Part shown: piece after piece, positions 31,738 to 41,377 of the stretch
How the letters are laid out: each line of letters begins with the position of its first letter
Position numbering within the stretch: position 1 is the first letter of the stretch
Source of the DNA: [Lactobacillus] timonensis
GTDB taxonomy: Bacteria > Bacillota > Bacilli > Lactobacillales > Lactobacillaceae
Assembly (NCBI RefSeq): GCF_900240275.1
Contig: NZ_LT964761.1
Location: 372,298-436,297 of the forward strand
Direction of reading: 5' to 3'
DNA length: 64,000 nt
Made by a program: the position numbers and the translations under genes
The notes under the pieces: generated by a model
Seen by the model: the letters and a program-made list of their open reading frames with translations, nothing else
Databases searched by the model: none
What the model was told of the DNA's origin: nothing

Positions 31738-33331
31738 TACTATCGTTCTCCTTATTATCTTTCGTCATCATTGTTACTAGCCGTTTTCCACCTGGCAAGG
31801 CAATTAATTCCTCATCATCCAACAGGTGCCAGCGGATCACTAGCCAACCGGCACTAGCAGCACCAATAGTAATTGCTACCAGTAACACTAGTGCTGCCTG
31901 AAGCCGCCCACCACCAAAATAACACTTCATCAGTGATGCACTGCCGCCAGCCAGTACCGTCATGAACGCTGTAATTGTCAGTAATTTTCCAACAAACTTC
32001 CCGCCGTGACGATGTCGGCGCAACAACTGTGGCAGGGCCTGCCAAACGATGATCATGGTTACTAACAGGCTCAACACAGTTCCCCAGGCGGCACCATCAA
32101 TTCCCCATTTTCGTGTTAGTGGGTAGTTAATACAGCATTTCACTATCAAACCAGCAAAGAGTCCGCCAGCCATTGGTTTCAAACTGTGGATACTTTGAAG
32201 AACCGCACAAAAAGCTGATACTAATGCTGCGAGGGGAATTGCCAGCATCAACACCATGAGGGCACCACTCCCCCTACTATTTTTAAACAAGAAAGTATTG
32301 ATGAGTGGCATGAGGATCATCATCCCAAAAGCTGCCATCGTTGCCATCATTATACAAACATGAAAAAGGACCCGGTAGGTATGGACGAAAGTCTGCCGGT
32401 CACCCTGGTGCCACTTCTCTGATAGCGACGGCAGCAAAGTAGCCGACAAAGAGGTCGCAATCACTAATCCCAGTTGAAGGAGCGGCTGACCACGATCAAA
32501 AACGCCCTTGCTTGCGTGAGCGGCAGCTTCGCTCACCCCACCAGCTACCACCAGTGCCCGCTTGACGGTAAACGAGTCCACTAATTGTAAAATGACCGTA
32601 ATTGAAGCCAGCCAACACAGCAAAACACCCTCGGTCAGCAACCGTCTGGTTAGTTGTCTCTTCGTTAACGGCGAGGGATGACGCTGCTGGTTTTTCCATA
32701 GTGGAAGGTTGGTATAAATCAAAATCATAAACGCCACTAGGCCGGCCACAAGCGCGCTAACCATCGCCCAGCTAGCCATCCGGTAGCTGTTCCAGCGTTG
32801 CGTAGTTGCAATAACTGCAACACCGATAATCCAAGTCACCCGGACCACTTGCTCGCCAACTTGTGAAATCGCCGTCGGGTACATGTTCAGCATTCCCTGT
32901 TGAACACCACGGCCAACTGCGAGCCATGGCATCAGTAAGAAGATGGGAGCTAGCCCAAGGATAACGGCTTGCAAATGAGTATCACCCATCATCTTCGAAA
33001 TTAGCTGGCTCCCTAACGTTAAGACAGCAAAAATCAACAGGCCGGCCACGCATAGCAACCGTCGGCATAAACGCGCAACCGCTAACTGATCCTGACGGTT
33101 ATCTTGTTCGGCCACCAAGCGAGAAATAAACACCGGTAAGCCAGTGAGTGCTAGTGTTACTTCAATTCCGTAAAACGGATAAATCTGCTGGTAAGCGTAA
33201 TACCCGGTGTCTCCCACCAGGTTTTGGAAAGGAACCCGGTAAATTGCACCTAAGACTTTTGCTAATAACCCGGCAACGGAAAGCACCAGCGTTCCATTAA
33301 TTATCTGATGCAGGTGTTGGTTTGCTTTCAT
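31724..33331 (-). CDS. Polysaccharide/lipid flippase, MOP superfamily (SpoVB/YabM-like)
   Basis: The 535-residue integral membrane protein with about 14 helices starts MKANQHLHQIINGTLVLSVAGLLAKVLGAIYRVP, typical of the SpoVB/YtgP/MurJ branch of MOP flippases. Such proteins move lipid-linked wall precursors or polysaccharide units across the membrane. Whether this one moves lipid II or another polymer cannot be read. The start at 33331 has AAGGAG 6 bases upstream. It overlaps the end of mfd by 35 bases, indicating one operon. Confidence 0.87.
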   Translation of the reverse strand: MKANQHLHQIINGTLVLSVAGLLAKVLGAIYRVPFQNLVGDTGYYAYQQIYPFYGIEVTLALTGLPVFISRLVAEQDNRQDQLAVARLCRRLLCVAGLLIFAVLTLGSQLISKMMGDTHLQAVILGLAPIFLLMPWLAVGRGVQQGMLNMYPTAISQVGEQVVRVTWIIGVAVIATTQRWNSYRMASWAMVSALVAGLVAFMILIYTNLPLWKNQQRHPSPLTKRQLTRRLLTEGVLLCWLASITVILQLVDSFTVKRALVVAGGVSEAAAHASKGVFDRGQPLLQLGLVIATSLSATLLPSLSEKWHQGDRQTFVHTYRVLFHVCIMMATMAAFGMMILMPLINTFLFKNSRGSGALMVLMLAIPLAALVSAFCAVLQSIHSLKPMAGGLFAGLIVKCCINYPLTRKWGIDGAAWGTVLSLLVTMIIVWQALPQLLRRHRHGGKFVGKLLTITAFMTVLAGGSASLMKCYFGGGRLQAALVLLVAITIGAASAGWLVIRWHLLDDEELIALPGGKRLVTMMTKDNKENDSNETR

Positions 33332-36300
33332 TGCTTTCTCCTTGCATAAGTGTGGCCAAACCGCTAACAAGTAGTTGGAGCTGGTCGAGCCAATCAGCTT
33401 CCTTCATCCACGGCTGAATAACGAGTCGCAAACTTAAGCGCCCGTTATCGTCTTGGTCAAGGGTGGCCTTAAACTTCGTCTTAGCTAATTGGGACAAAAC
33501 TTGCTTACCAGTCAAAGTCTGGCTAGCTTCTTTAGAGAACTGCAATGTTATCTGGTCACGACGGCGTGTGATCTTATCTAGCATTGCCAAATCAGCATGC
33601 ATCTTCAGCTTGCCAATTTTCAACAGGTTATCCACTGCTGGTCCATAATCGCCAAAGCGGTCAAGTAAATCTCCCTGAAGGTTAAGCAAATCATCGTCAC
33701 TTTGAGCTTTACGAATATTCTTATAAAGCTCAATCTTCTGCCGCTGATCGCTAACGTAGTCGTCTGGCAAGTACGCTTCGACGCCCAGCTCAACTTCAGC
33801 GTTCGTCTTCTCTATGCGCTTTTCACCCCGTTTTTTAGCCACCGCATCGGCAAGCATTTCAGAGTAAAGATCGTAACCAACGGAATCAATGAAGCCATGC
33901 TGCTGTTTGCCCAGCAAATTACCAGCACCACGAATTGAAAGGTCGCGCATGGCAATCTTAAATCCACTTCCCAGTTCCGTAAAGTCGCGAATTGCCGCCA
34001 GCCGCTTTTCACCCTGCTCTGTCAAAACCTTATTCGGCTGGTACATAAAGTAGGCATAAGCGACCCGGTTGCTCCGCCCAATCCGTCCCCGGATCTGGTA
34101 AAGCTGGGACAACCCCAGGCGCTCGGCATTTTCCACAAAGAGTGTATTAACGTTTGGGATATCAACGCCGGTTTCAATGATGGAAGTAGTAACCAGGACA
34201 TCTGATTCACCACGAACAAAGTCATATAGAACACTTTCTAGCTGGTTTTCGGTCATTTGGCCATGAATATAGGCAATCCGTGCTTCGGGAACCAGCTGTT
34301 GCAGGTTAGCGACAACTTTTTCAATATCGCTAACCCGGTTATGCAAGTAGTAAACCTGTCCACCGCGCTGAATTTCTCTCACGATCCCGTCACGAATGGC
34401 ACCAGCATTCTGTTCCATTACGTAGGTCTGAATCGGGTAACGTCCAGCCGGCGGTGTTTCCAAAACGGAGAGGTCCCGAACTCCTAGCAAAGACATATGC
34501 AAAGTTCGCGGAATTGGTGTGGCGGTCAACGTCAGAACGTCCACGTTGGCCTTCAGCTGCTTCAATCGCTCCTTATGCTTAACGCCAAAACGCTGTTCTT
34601 CATCAACGATGAGCAATCCCAGATCGTTAAAATGGATGTCTTTGCTCAGTAGACGGTGAGTCCCGATAACAATGTCCACCTTGCCGTCAGCAATATCGCG
34701 CTCAATTAGCTTGGTTTCCTGCCGGGTCTTAAACCGCGATAACATTTCAATTTTTACCGGAAACCCAGCAAAACGTGCCGAGAAGGTATCGTAGTGTTGC
34801 TGGGCGAGAACTGTCGTGGGAACCAGCATGGCGACCTGTTTACCACCAGTGACCGCCTTAAAGGCAGCGCGCATCGCCACCTCGGTCTTACCGTAACCAA
34901 CATCCCCAACCAGCAGCCGGTCCATCGGCTTGGTCGTTTCCATATCTTCTTTAATTTCTTTAATACTACGGTTTTGGTCGGGCGTTTCCATGTAAGGGAA
35001 GTCCTGATCAAAGCGGTCTTGGAGGTAGTCATCCTTCGGGAAGGCATAACCTTTCTCCAACCGTCGTTTCGCGTATAAGTCAACCAATTCACCAGCAATA
35101 TTTTCAATCTTAGCAGCCACACGCCGCTTCGTCTTGGCCCATTCACTGCCACCCAGTTTATTTAAACGGGGGTGACGGTCTTCACTTCCACCAACGTACT
35201 TCTGTACCAGGTGCAGCTGAGTTACTGGGACAAATACCTGGTCGTGGTTGCGATAATCAATCACGATATAGTCTTGATGAACGCCATCAACTTCGAGGGT
35301 CTTAATTCCGGCAAAAAGCCCAATACCATGGTTGACGTGAACAACGTAGTCACCGGGTTTCAAGTCGGTGTATGACTTGATCCGTTCCGCGTTAGCTAGC
35401 TGCTGACGGCGGGGGGGCCGTTTCTTCACCTGTTTAAACATTTCCCCCTCGGTGAGAACAACCAGCTTAGCGGCCGGCATTTCAAAGCCGTTAGCAAGAC
35501 TGGCATCAACCAGTTGTGTTTGATGCTCTTGCAACTGGTTGCTAGCCGCTTCAACCACCGGAATATGGAATTCATCAAGGGTTTGAGCCACTTGTTTGCG
35601 CCGTTCCGGGCTATTAGCCATCAAAACGACTGTCTGCCCCTGATCGTGCCACCGGTTCAGTTCGGCCTTTAGTAGCGGCATCTGGCCAAAGAACCGTTGC
35701 ATCGTCCGGGAGGTCAGTTCAGTTAGCTGGTCAAGCCGGAAACCGCCCATCCCTTTCTTTAAAAGTGCCAGAAATACTAGCGCCTGGGTTGAATACTTAA
35801 CCAGTGACTTCACATCATTGCCTAACGGCTCCTTATCAACTCGCTGGTGTGCCTTCACCTGGCTATTAATCCACCGTTCTTCACTGTCCGCTAACCGCTT
35901 GAGGCTTTCCTTGATCCGGTCCCAGTCCGCAACATAGATCGTCCCCTCTTTACCCAGGTAGTCGATCAAACTGTGATAGTCTGGATAAACCAGGTTCGTG
36001 TACGCCAACAGCTCTGTCGGTACCTGCTGCTTTTTCAGTTCACTTAATAGTTGGTTATACTTCCCGGCAATAGCGTCTCGTTGCTGGCCATTTTTGGTAT
36101 TAATTGCCGCTATCAGCTGGTCACGATTAATCCCAAGCTGTTTGATAATCGCCGGCAGGCGGTCGGGCGAGACCAAAAAATCGGTGGCCGGTAGGACCGT
36201 AATCTCTTCCAAGTTACTGATACTACGCTGGGAACTGGCATCAAAGTACCGCATAGAATCCACTTCTGTATCAAAGAGGTCAATTCTGACCGGGTTATCG

Positions 36301-36857
36301 GTATTGAGTGCATAAATGTCGATAATTGAGCCACGGATAGCAAAGTCGCCGGGACGCAGCACCATCTTCTGATTGGTGTATCCCATGGCAAAGAGCTGCT
36401 GACGTAATTTTTGGGGGTCTACTTCGCCGCCCGCCTTGATGGTCAGTGTTCCCTCTTTAAAAACATCAGGGTTCGCCAGGTTTCTCCGCAACCCCGCCGC
36501 AGTAGTAATAACAATGGCGTGTTCGTCATGAAGAAGGGCGTTGAGCGCTAGCACCCGCTGAGCACGGTAATTAGGTGAGCTCGTAGCAATTTCCGTTGGA
36601 ATATCCTCTTCTACCGGAAACTGATAAACCCGTTCTTCTGGCAACAAGTTAGTGAGGTCCATCGCCAGGTCTTCCATGTGAAACAGGCTATCAACTACTA
36701 CTAGTTGGCAGTGACGGTGGTTACTGAATAGTGCTGCTAACAGCAGAGTCATTCCCGATCCGACTACTCCGGTTACCAGTTGGCGTTTTCCTGGCTTAAC
36801 AGCTGCATCAATTTGTTGAAACTCACTACTCTTTGTTAACAACTCTGTGAGATTCAT
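33297..36857 (-). CDS. mfd: Transcription-repair coupling factor
   Basis: The 1,186-residue ATP-dependent translocase removes RNA polymerase stalled at lesions and recruits UvrA. An N-terminal UvrB-like region is followed by a CarD-like RNAP-interaction domain (about 490-580, KPGDYVVHVNHGIGLFAG) and the RecG-like motor with Walker A VGDVGYGKTEVAMRAA, DEEQ in DEEQRFGV, and motif VI QIRGRIGRS. The C-terminal TRCF domain closes the protein. It is located after pth, as in most Firmicutes. Confidence 0.98.
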   Translation of the reverse strand: MNLTELLTKSSEFQQIDAAVKPGKRQLVTGVVGSGMTLLLAALFSNHRHCQLVVVDSLFHMEDLAMDLTNLLPEERVYQFPVEEDIPTEIATSSPNYRAQRVLALNALLHDEHAIVITTAAGLRRNLANPDVFKEGTLTIKAGGEVDPQKLRQQLFAMGYTNQKMVLRPGDFAIRGSIIDIYALNTDNPVRIDLFDTEVDSMRYFDASSQRSISNLEEITVLPATDFLVSPDRLPAIIKQLGINRDQLIAAINTKNGQQRDAIAGKYNQLLSELKKQQVPTELLAYTNLVYPDYHSLIDYLGKEGTIYVADWDRIKESLKRLADSEERWINSQVKAHQRVDKEPLGNDVKSLVKYSTQALVFLALLKKGMGGFRLDQLTELTSRTMQRFFGQMPLLKAELNRWHDQGQTVVLMANSPERRKQVAQTLDEFHIPVVEAASNQLQEHQTQLVDASLANGFEMPAAKLVVLTEGEMFKQVKKRPPRRQQLANAERIKSYTDLKPGDYVVHVNHGIGLFAGIKTLEVDGVHQDYIVIDYRNHDQVFVPVTQLHLVQKYVGGSEDRHPRLNKLGGSEWAKTKRRVAAKIENIAGELVDLYAKRRLEKGYAFPKDDYLQDRFDQDFPYMETPDQNRSIKEIKEDMETTKPMDRLLVGDVGYGKTEVAMRAAFKAVTGGKQVAMLVPTTVLAQQHYDTFSARFAGFPVKIEMLSRFKTRQETKLIERDIADGKVDIVIGTHRLLSKDIHFNDLGLLIVDEEQRFGVKHKERLKQLKANVDVLTLTATPIPRTLHMSLLGVRDLSVLETPPAGRYPIQTYVMEQNAGAIRDGIVREIQRGGQVYYLHNRVSDIEKVVANLQQLVPEARIAYIHGQMTENQLESVLYDFVRGESDVLVTTSIIETGVDIPNVNTLFVENAERLGLSQLYQIRGRIGRSNRVAYAYFMYQPNKVLTEQGEKRLAAIRDFTELGSGFKIAMRDLSIRGAGNLLGKQQHGFIDSVGYDLYSEMLADAVAKKRGEKRIEKTNAEVELGVEAYLPDDYVSDQRQKIELYKNIRKAQSDDDLLNLQGDLLDRFGDYGPAVDNLLKIGKLKMHADLAMLDKITRRRDQITLQFSKEASQTLTGKQVLSQLAKTKFKATLDQDDNGRLSLRLVIQPWMKEADWLDQLQLLVSGLATLMQGESNESKPTPASDN

Positions 36858-36881
36858 AGCACCCTCCTTTAACTGTGATTG

Positions 36882-37448
36882 TTAGTTATAGTTATTCATC
36901 AATTCCGCAAAATCATCCCCACGAATCCAATCCAAGAGGGCATACTCGGCTTGGGCAATCGTCATATCCATCTTCTCTTGTTCTTCCTTGGTAAAGCGTC
37001 CCAGAACATGAGACACAACCGTCCCGTGTTGTGGATGGTCAATACCCAGCTTAATCCGGTTAAAATTCTTGGTGCCGAGGGCGCTAATAATGCTCTTTAA
37101 GCCGTTATGACCACCAGAAGCACCGTGCGTCTTCAAGCGCATCTTCCCAACGGGCATGTCAAGATCATCATTAACAATCACTAGGTCCTTTAAGTCGAGG
37201 TCGAAGTAGTCAACTAGTGGTTTAACCGCCCGTCCCGAGTCATTCATGTAAGTCGTTGGCTTGACCAGCATCACTTTTTCGCCGTCAATAAAGCTAGCGA
37301 CTGAAACCGATTCGCTTTTATCGTGGGTGAAAGCCCCCATGTGGTAATCACGTGCTAGTTGTTCAACCACCATAAAGCCCGTGTTGTGACGAGTCCCAGC
37401 ATAGCGACTACCAATGTTACCCAGTCCAACAATCATTTTCATCTTCAT
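36882..37448 (-). CDS. pth: Peptidyl-tRNA hydrolase
   Basis: The 188-residue enzyme cleaves peptidyl-tRNA released from ribosomes. The catalytic His is in RHNTGFMVVEQLA (about 21-33), with supporting motifs PTTYMNDSG and VNDDLDMPVGKMRLK and GGHNGLKSI. GGAG precedes the first ATG closely; the third codon is also ATG and gives better spacing, so the true start may be 37442. First gene of the pth-mfd-flippase-rqcP-divIC operon. Confidence 0.96.
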   Translation of the reverse strand: MKMKMIVGLGNIGSRYAGTRHNTGFMVVEQLARDYHMGAFTHDKSESVSVASFIDGEKVMLVKPTTYMNDSGRAVKPLVDYFDLDLKDLVIVNDDLDMPVGKMRLKTHGASGGHNGLKSIISALGTKNFNRIKLGIDHPQHGTVVSHVLGRFTKEEQEKMDMTIAQAEYALLDWIRGDDFAELMNNYN

Positions 37449-37471
37449 TAATCTCCTTTATTAGTAAACGC

Positions 37472-37523
37472 AAAAAGGCCGCACAGGGCACGACCCCCGT
37501 CCAGCTAGTCAAGTCTCATTATA
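37472..37523 (-). promoter_or_regulatory. pth promoter with hairpin in its leader
   Basis: On the minus strand TATAAT (37518-37523) is preceded by a weak -35, TTTGGC, at 17 bases. Downstream GGTCGTG/TGCGGCC forms a 7-bp stem with GU pairs followed by TTTTT (37472-37494), before the pth ribosome site. It looks like an early terminator or attenuator of the operon, but it is weak. Confidence 0.45.
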
Positions 37524-37675
37524 CCTTAACGATGAAAAAAGCCAAAGATATTGCTACAGAAAAGGCTTACACATTTTTTATCATCTAATTCTCACAAACT
37601 TATTAAAATATGATATGATGGAGTGGCAAAAAATGGATGTTAAACCTGCGCAATTTGTTATACGGGGCGAAATAA

Positions 37676-38329
37676 ATGATTTTTAATTCACTCATCAAAC
37701 CAAAAAAAGAACTCACAACTTTGCCAGAAACGGCAACAATCAACGATGCTTTACAGGTACTTGAAGAAACTGGCTACCGTTGTGTGCCGATCCTGGATCC
37801 CAGCGGGACTATCTTCCGGGGTAATATTTATAAACTTCACATTTACCGTCATAAATCGCGTCACGGTAACATGAACCTCCCAGTAACGGTGCTGCTCAAG
37901 AACGCCACCAAGTTTATTTCCATCAATGATGCCTTTTTCAAAGTTTTCTTCACTTTGAAAGACTTGCCATACATCGCCGTCCTTGATAGTAATAACCACT
38001 TTTATGGCATCCTTACCCACACCCGTCTTCTGCGAATGTTGGCGAAGGGCTGGAACGTTAAAACCGGCTCATACGTCCTGACGGTTACTAGTGACCGTGA
38101 CGAACGCGGCAACTTAGTTGAATCCGCTAAGGAAATTAGCCATTTTTGTTCTATTAGCAACGTCATTTCACTAGATATTCCGGCGCCAGACCGGTCGCCA
38201 AAAGTAATTCTTTTTACCCTTGAGGCGGGAGTCTCCGCCAAAACCGTTGACCGCATTAAAAAACGGCTCCACCGTCATGGTTTCACCGTTGCTAAAATAG
38301 AAGACTTGCACCCAACAAATTTTAACTAG
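37676..38329 (+). CDS. CBS domain protein, c-di-AMP-binding CbpB-like
   Basis: The 217-residue protein has paired CBS motifs in the N-terminal 130 residues (TLPETATINDALQVLEETGYRCVPILD and FISINDAFFKVFFTLKDLPYIAVLD) and a C-terminal ACT-like region (about 135-215). The layout matches small CBS-ACT proteins of lactobacilli and Listeria that bind cyclic di-AMP and report on its level to Rel. It is divergent from pth, and its end overlaps the end of the uracil-DNA glycosylase gene by four bases. The ligand is inferred from family, not visible in sequence. Confidence 0.72.
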   Translation: MIFNSLIKPKKELTTLPETATINDALQVLEETGYRCVPILDPSGTIFRGNIYKLHIYRHKSRHGNMNLPVTVLLKNATKFISINDAFFKVFFTLKDLPYIAVLDSNNHFYGILTHTRLLRMLAKGWNVKTGSYVLTVTSDRDERGNLVESAKEISHFCSISNVISLDIPAPDRSPKVILFTLEAGVSAKTVDRIKKRLHRHGFTVAKIEDLHPTNFN

Positions 38330-38982
38330 TCTCGCGTCTGTTGCTTCAACCACTGACCAAAGTGTCGCCAATCGCCTTTTACGACCGGTTCAAGGCGCCG
38401 CGCATATAGATAAGCAGCAGGATGGTACATTGGCAGCACCCAGTATTGCTGGGTGCTTTTTTGATAGCCACGATGATCAACACTTATTTCTTGGATGGGA
38501 CTGCGCAATAATTTTCCGTGATACTCACCCACCGTTAAGTGTGACCCCAGCAAACGTTGCAAACTGGTATTACCAAGCGCCACAATCACATATGGTTTGA
38601 CTGTTTGAATTTCCCAGTCAAATAACGGGGCGTAAGCCAGGACCTCTTTCTTGGTCGGGGTTCTGTTCGGGTGTTTTTCCACTAGTTGACCGGTCCGCTT
38701 ATCTTTTACTTTCCGAACAGCAAATGGTCGGCTTCTGACAACGCTTGTGATATAAACGTCATCTCGATTCAGACCCGCCAATTTCATCATTTTCGTTAGT
38801 TCCTGACCCGAACTGCCAACAAACGGCTGTCCCTCTTTTACTTCCTGACGTCCCGGTGCTTCGCCAACAAGGGCGATGAATGGTCTCTTCGGTCCGCCAC
38901 CTGGAACAAAACCTTCTAGCCGATGCCCAGATAACTGTTGTTTGATTTGGGCGACAGGTTTTGGTGGGTAATCAATCAGCAT
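38326..38982 (-). CDS. Uracil-DNA glycosylase family protein without Fe-S cysteines
   Basis: The 218-residue protein has the family 4/5-type motifs VGEAPGRQEVKEGQPFVGSSG (about 37-57) and the C-terminal PMYHPAAYLYAR (about 185). These remove uracil from DNA. Typical family 4 enzymes carry four Cys for a 4Fe-4S cluster; this protein has no Cys at all, and the usual N-terminal CxxC region reads SGHRLEGFVPGGG. It may be a cluster-free variant. The start at 38982 has GAGGAGG upstream. It is convergent with the CBS gene. Confidence 0.83.
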   Translation of the reverse strand: MLIDYPPKPVAQIKQQLSGHRLEGFVPGGGPKRPFIALVGEAPGRQEVKEGQPFVGSSGQELTKMMKLAGLNRDDVYITSVVRSRPFAVRKVKDKRTGQLVEKHPNRTPTKKEVLAYAPLFDWEIQTVKPYVIVALGNTSLQRLLGSHLTVGEYHGKLLRSPIQEISVDHRGYQKSTQQYWVLPMYHPAAYLYARRLEPVVKGDWRHFGQWLKQQTRD

Positions 38983-39099
38983 CTTATTCCTCCTCACAGA
39001 AAGCTAATAATTTGATTGTGGCACACCAGCTAAGAGAAACCAACAATTCAGCTTCGCAAAAAATGCCCACGTCGACAAATTTGCCAACGTGGGATATTT

Positions 39100-40221
39100 T
39101 TAATGGCGATAAACTCGTTTCAGCCGTTCGCCCATCATGGTCATAATTTCGTAGTTAATCGTTCCGGCATAGTCTGCTATGTCATCAAGCGTAATCTTCT
39201 GATCCCCCGACTGGCCGATAAAGACCGCCCGTGTTCCTACCGGCAGCTTCTTTGGTAATCTGACCATTAACTGGTCCATACAGACCCGGCCCACGATTTC
39301 ACACTCCTGCCCAGCGATAAGGACGCGAAAGCCCTGCATTCGCCGGGGATAGCCATCCGCATACCCCACCGGCAGAGTTCCGATCCATTCGTTTTGCTGA
39401 GCAGTGTAGGTCTTACCATAGCCAACTGAATCACCAGCTTGCAGTAACTTAACGTAGGTTAGGTTGGCAGACATTTCCATTGCCGGTTTCAAGTTGATTG
39501 TCGGCGACATTGCCCGACCCGCTGGACTTTCTCCATACATACTGATTCCCATCCGCACAGTGTTGCCGATAATAACATCATGGTGCCACATACCGACCGA
39601 CGAGTTAGCCACGTGACAATAACGCGGCCGGTGTTTAACTACAGTCATAAACTGTTGCCAACGACGGAACTGACGCCGAAAGTACTGCTCATCGCTACCA
39701 TCCGCTGTGGCAAAGTGAGTGAAAATTCCTTCAAAGTCAAACTCGGGTCCCTGGACAATGGCAAGCGCCTGACGAAACTCTTCGCGGGTGGTAAAACCAA
39801 TCCGTCCCATCCCAGTGTCCAGTGCCAGGTGGACCTTCAATGGATTGTCGATGTGTTGCTGGTGAGCCATCCGCCGATACGCATCCAGCCACTCTACCGA
39901 CCCCACTGCTAAGGAAATTTCCTGGTCAGCTGCTGCCGCCGCGTATTTCACCGGGGTGATCCCCAGGACAAGGGTAGTCTGATTGATACCAGCTTCACGC
40001 AATGCCAGCCCTTCATCCAGGATTGCGACGCAAAAACCGTCAACCCCCGCCTGGATCGCGGCTGACGCTACCGGAATCAGTCCACAACCGTACGCATTCG
40101 CCTTAACAACCGCAAAAACGTGACTGCCAGCGGAAAGAGACGCCTTTTGCGACGCAATATTGTCCTTAATGGCCGACAGGTTAATCGTCAACTGTGCATC
40201 ACGCATCCTGCCAATTGTCAT
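39100..40221 (-). CDS. alr: Alanine racemase
   Basis: The 373-residue PLP enzyme makes D-alanine for the cell wall. The PLP Lys is in VFAVVKANAYGCG (about 34-46). The second catalytic base Tyr lies in the C-terminal domain (VGYGKTYTAQQNEWIGTLPVGYADGYPR region, about 260-290). GGAGG lies 10 bases before the ATG. It overlaps the end of acpS by four bases (ATGA), so translation is coupled. The acpS-alr pair is conserved in lactobacilli. Confidence 0.96.
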   Translation of the reverse strand: MTIGRMRDAQLTINLSAIKDNIASQKASLSAGSHVFAVVKANAYGCGLIPVASAAIQAGVDGFCVAILDEGLALREAGINQTTLVLGITPVKYAAAAADQEISLAVGSVEWLDAYRRMAHQQHIDNPLKVHLALDTGMGRIGFTTREEFRQALAIVQGPEFDFEGIFTHFATADGSDEQYFRRQFRRWQQFMTVVKHRPRYCHVANSSVGMWHHDVIIGNTVRMGISMYGESPAGRAMSPTINLKPAMEMSANLTYVKLLQAGDSVGYGKTYTAQQNEWIGTLPVGYADGYPRRMQGFRVLIAGQECEIVGRVCMDQLMVRLPKKLPVGTRAVFIGQSGDQKITLDDIADYAGTINYEIMTMMGERLKRVYRH

Positions 40222-40583
40222 TTTTCCGCGTCCTCCTCTAAAATTACTTCCGTCATTACCAACTCAGCCGTGTGACTCACTGATACTTGAACGTTACCGT
40301 GAAATGGTGAACGTGTCACCACCGGCGCACCATCACCATTATCCAAAATCTCGAGGTCCTGAAAGCCAACCGCCGCCCCGATACCGGTGTGCATGGCCTT
40401 GCCAAACGATTCCTTCAGTGACCACCGACCACCCAGGTATTCAATTGCCCGTTGACCAGCGAACTTGTTGTACTGTGACTTTTCAGCAGCAGTTAAAACC
40501 CGGTCAATAAAACCTGGCTGTCGTTTTACAACTCGTTGAATTCTTCCTAACTCTGTCAGGTCAATTCCTATCCCGCGAATCAT
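40218..40583 (-). CDS. acpS: Holo-acyl-carrier-protein synthase
   Basis: The 121-residue enzyme transfers 4'-phosphopantetheine from CoA to the acyl carrier protein. It begins MIRGIGIDLTELGRI (metal-binding Asp in GIDLTE) and has the second motif GGRWSLKESFGKAM with the Glu and Lys. The C-terminal VSVSHTAELVMTEVILEE is also typical. I chose the ATG at 40583 with AAGGGGCG upstream; the ORF is open 19 codons further without a site. First gene of the acpS-alr operon. Confidence 0.95.
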   Translation of the reverse strand: MIRGIGIDLTELGRIQRVVKRQPGFIDRVLTAAEKSQYNKFAGQRAIEYLGGRWSLKESFGKAMHTGIGAAVGFQDLEILDNGDGAPVVTRSPFHGNVQVSVSHTAELVMTEVILEEDAEK

Positions 40584-40680
40584 TTTCTCGCCCCTTATCA
40601 TGGCTATTCCTGCATTTATCGTAAGCTCAAGTATAAACAATCAACTTTGCAATGACAACTTTCCCTTCGGTAATTACTCC

Positions 40681-40710
40681 TTGACGAAGCAGTTAGTTTC
40701 GACTTATTAT
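40681..40710 (+). promoter_or_regulatory. Promoter of the FMN reductase gene
   Basis: TTGACG (40681-40686) and TATTAT (40705-40710) with an 18-base spacer, about 50 bp before the ATG. Confidence 0.6.
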
Positions 40711-40761
40711 TTGTAAGTGAAAAGTGTTGTACCAAGAAGACTATTCAAGGAGTGACCAATA

Positions 40762-41301
40762 ATGAAAAAAGTTGCAATTATCATCGGATCAACCCGTCCC
40801 GGGCGGCGAAGTCCCGAAGTAGCTGCGTGGTTGTCTTCGCAACTGTCCCGCAGTAAAAGCGTTCATTTTTCAACTATCGACCTTCGCGACGTTAACTTGC
40901 CATTCTTAGACGAACAAAATATTCCCGCAACTGGTAAGTATCAACAAGAACACACGAAAAAATGGCAAGCAACAATCAACGAATATGATGGTGTCATCCT
41001 CCTCTTTCCACAATATAACTGGGGATACCCGGCAGTCTTAAAGAATGCTATCGACTACTTAGCCGCTGAATGGACTGATAAGCCAGTCGCAATGGTAACG
41101 TTCGGTGGCCATGGCGGAGCACAAGCCCAGACAGCCATGAAATTGGTCCTCACTGGTCTTCACACAAAGCAGTTAGCTACCAACCCCCAATTGTCACTGA
41201 ACGTCACTGATGACCCAGAAAAATATCAGCAAATGTTACACCACTATGACTTTGAGGCATCACTACTGAAGCAAGAATTTGAACACCTCTTAGCTGAATG
41301 A
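40762..41301 (+). CDS. NADPH-dependent FMN reductase family protein
   Basis: The 179-residue flavodoxin-fold protein starts MKKVAIIIGSTRPGRRSPEVA, the FMN phosphate-binding loop. PQYNWGYPAVLKNAIDYL (about 83-100) is the second flavin-contact motif of the family. Such enzymes reduce quinones, azo dyes or chromate; the natural substrate is unknown. AAGGAG precedes the ATG. It lies between acpS-alr and cshA-murF, and its terminator has been split by the IS element that follows. Confidence 0.9.
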   Translation: MKKVAIIIGSTRPGRRSPEVAAWLSSQLSRSKSVHFSTIDLRDVNLPFLDEQNIPATGKYQQEHTKKWQATINEYDGVILLFPQYNWGYPAVLKNAIDYLAAEWTDKPVAMVTFGGHGGAQAQTAMKLVLTGLHTKQLATNPQLSLNVTDDPEKYQQMLHHYDFEASLLKQEFEHLLAE

Positions 41302-41377
41302 TGACGTTTATAAGAAATACCGCTATGAAGTGAACCCCCATAGTTGGACAAGGAATTCCAACTATGGGGGTTTTACT

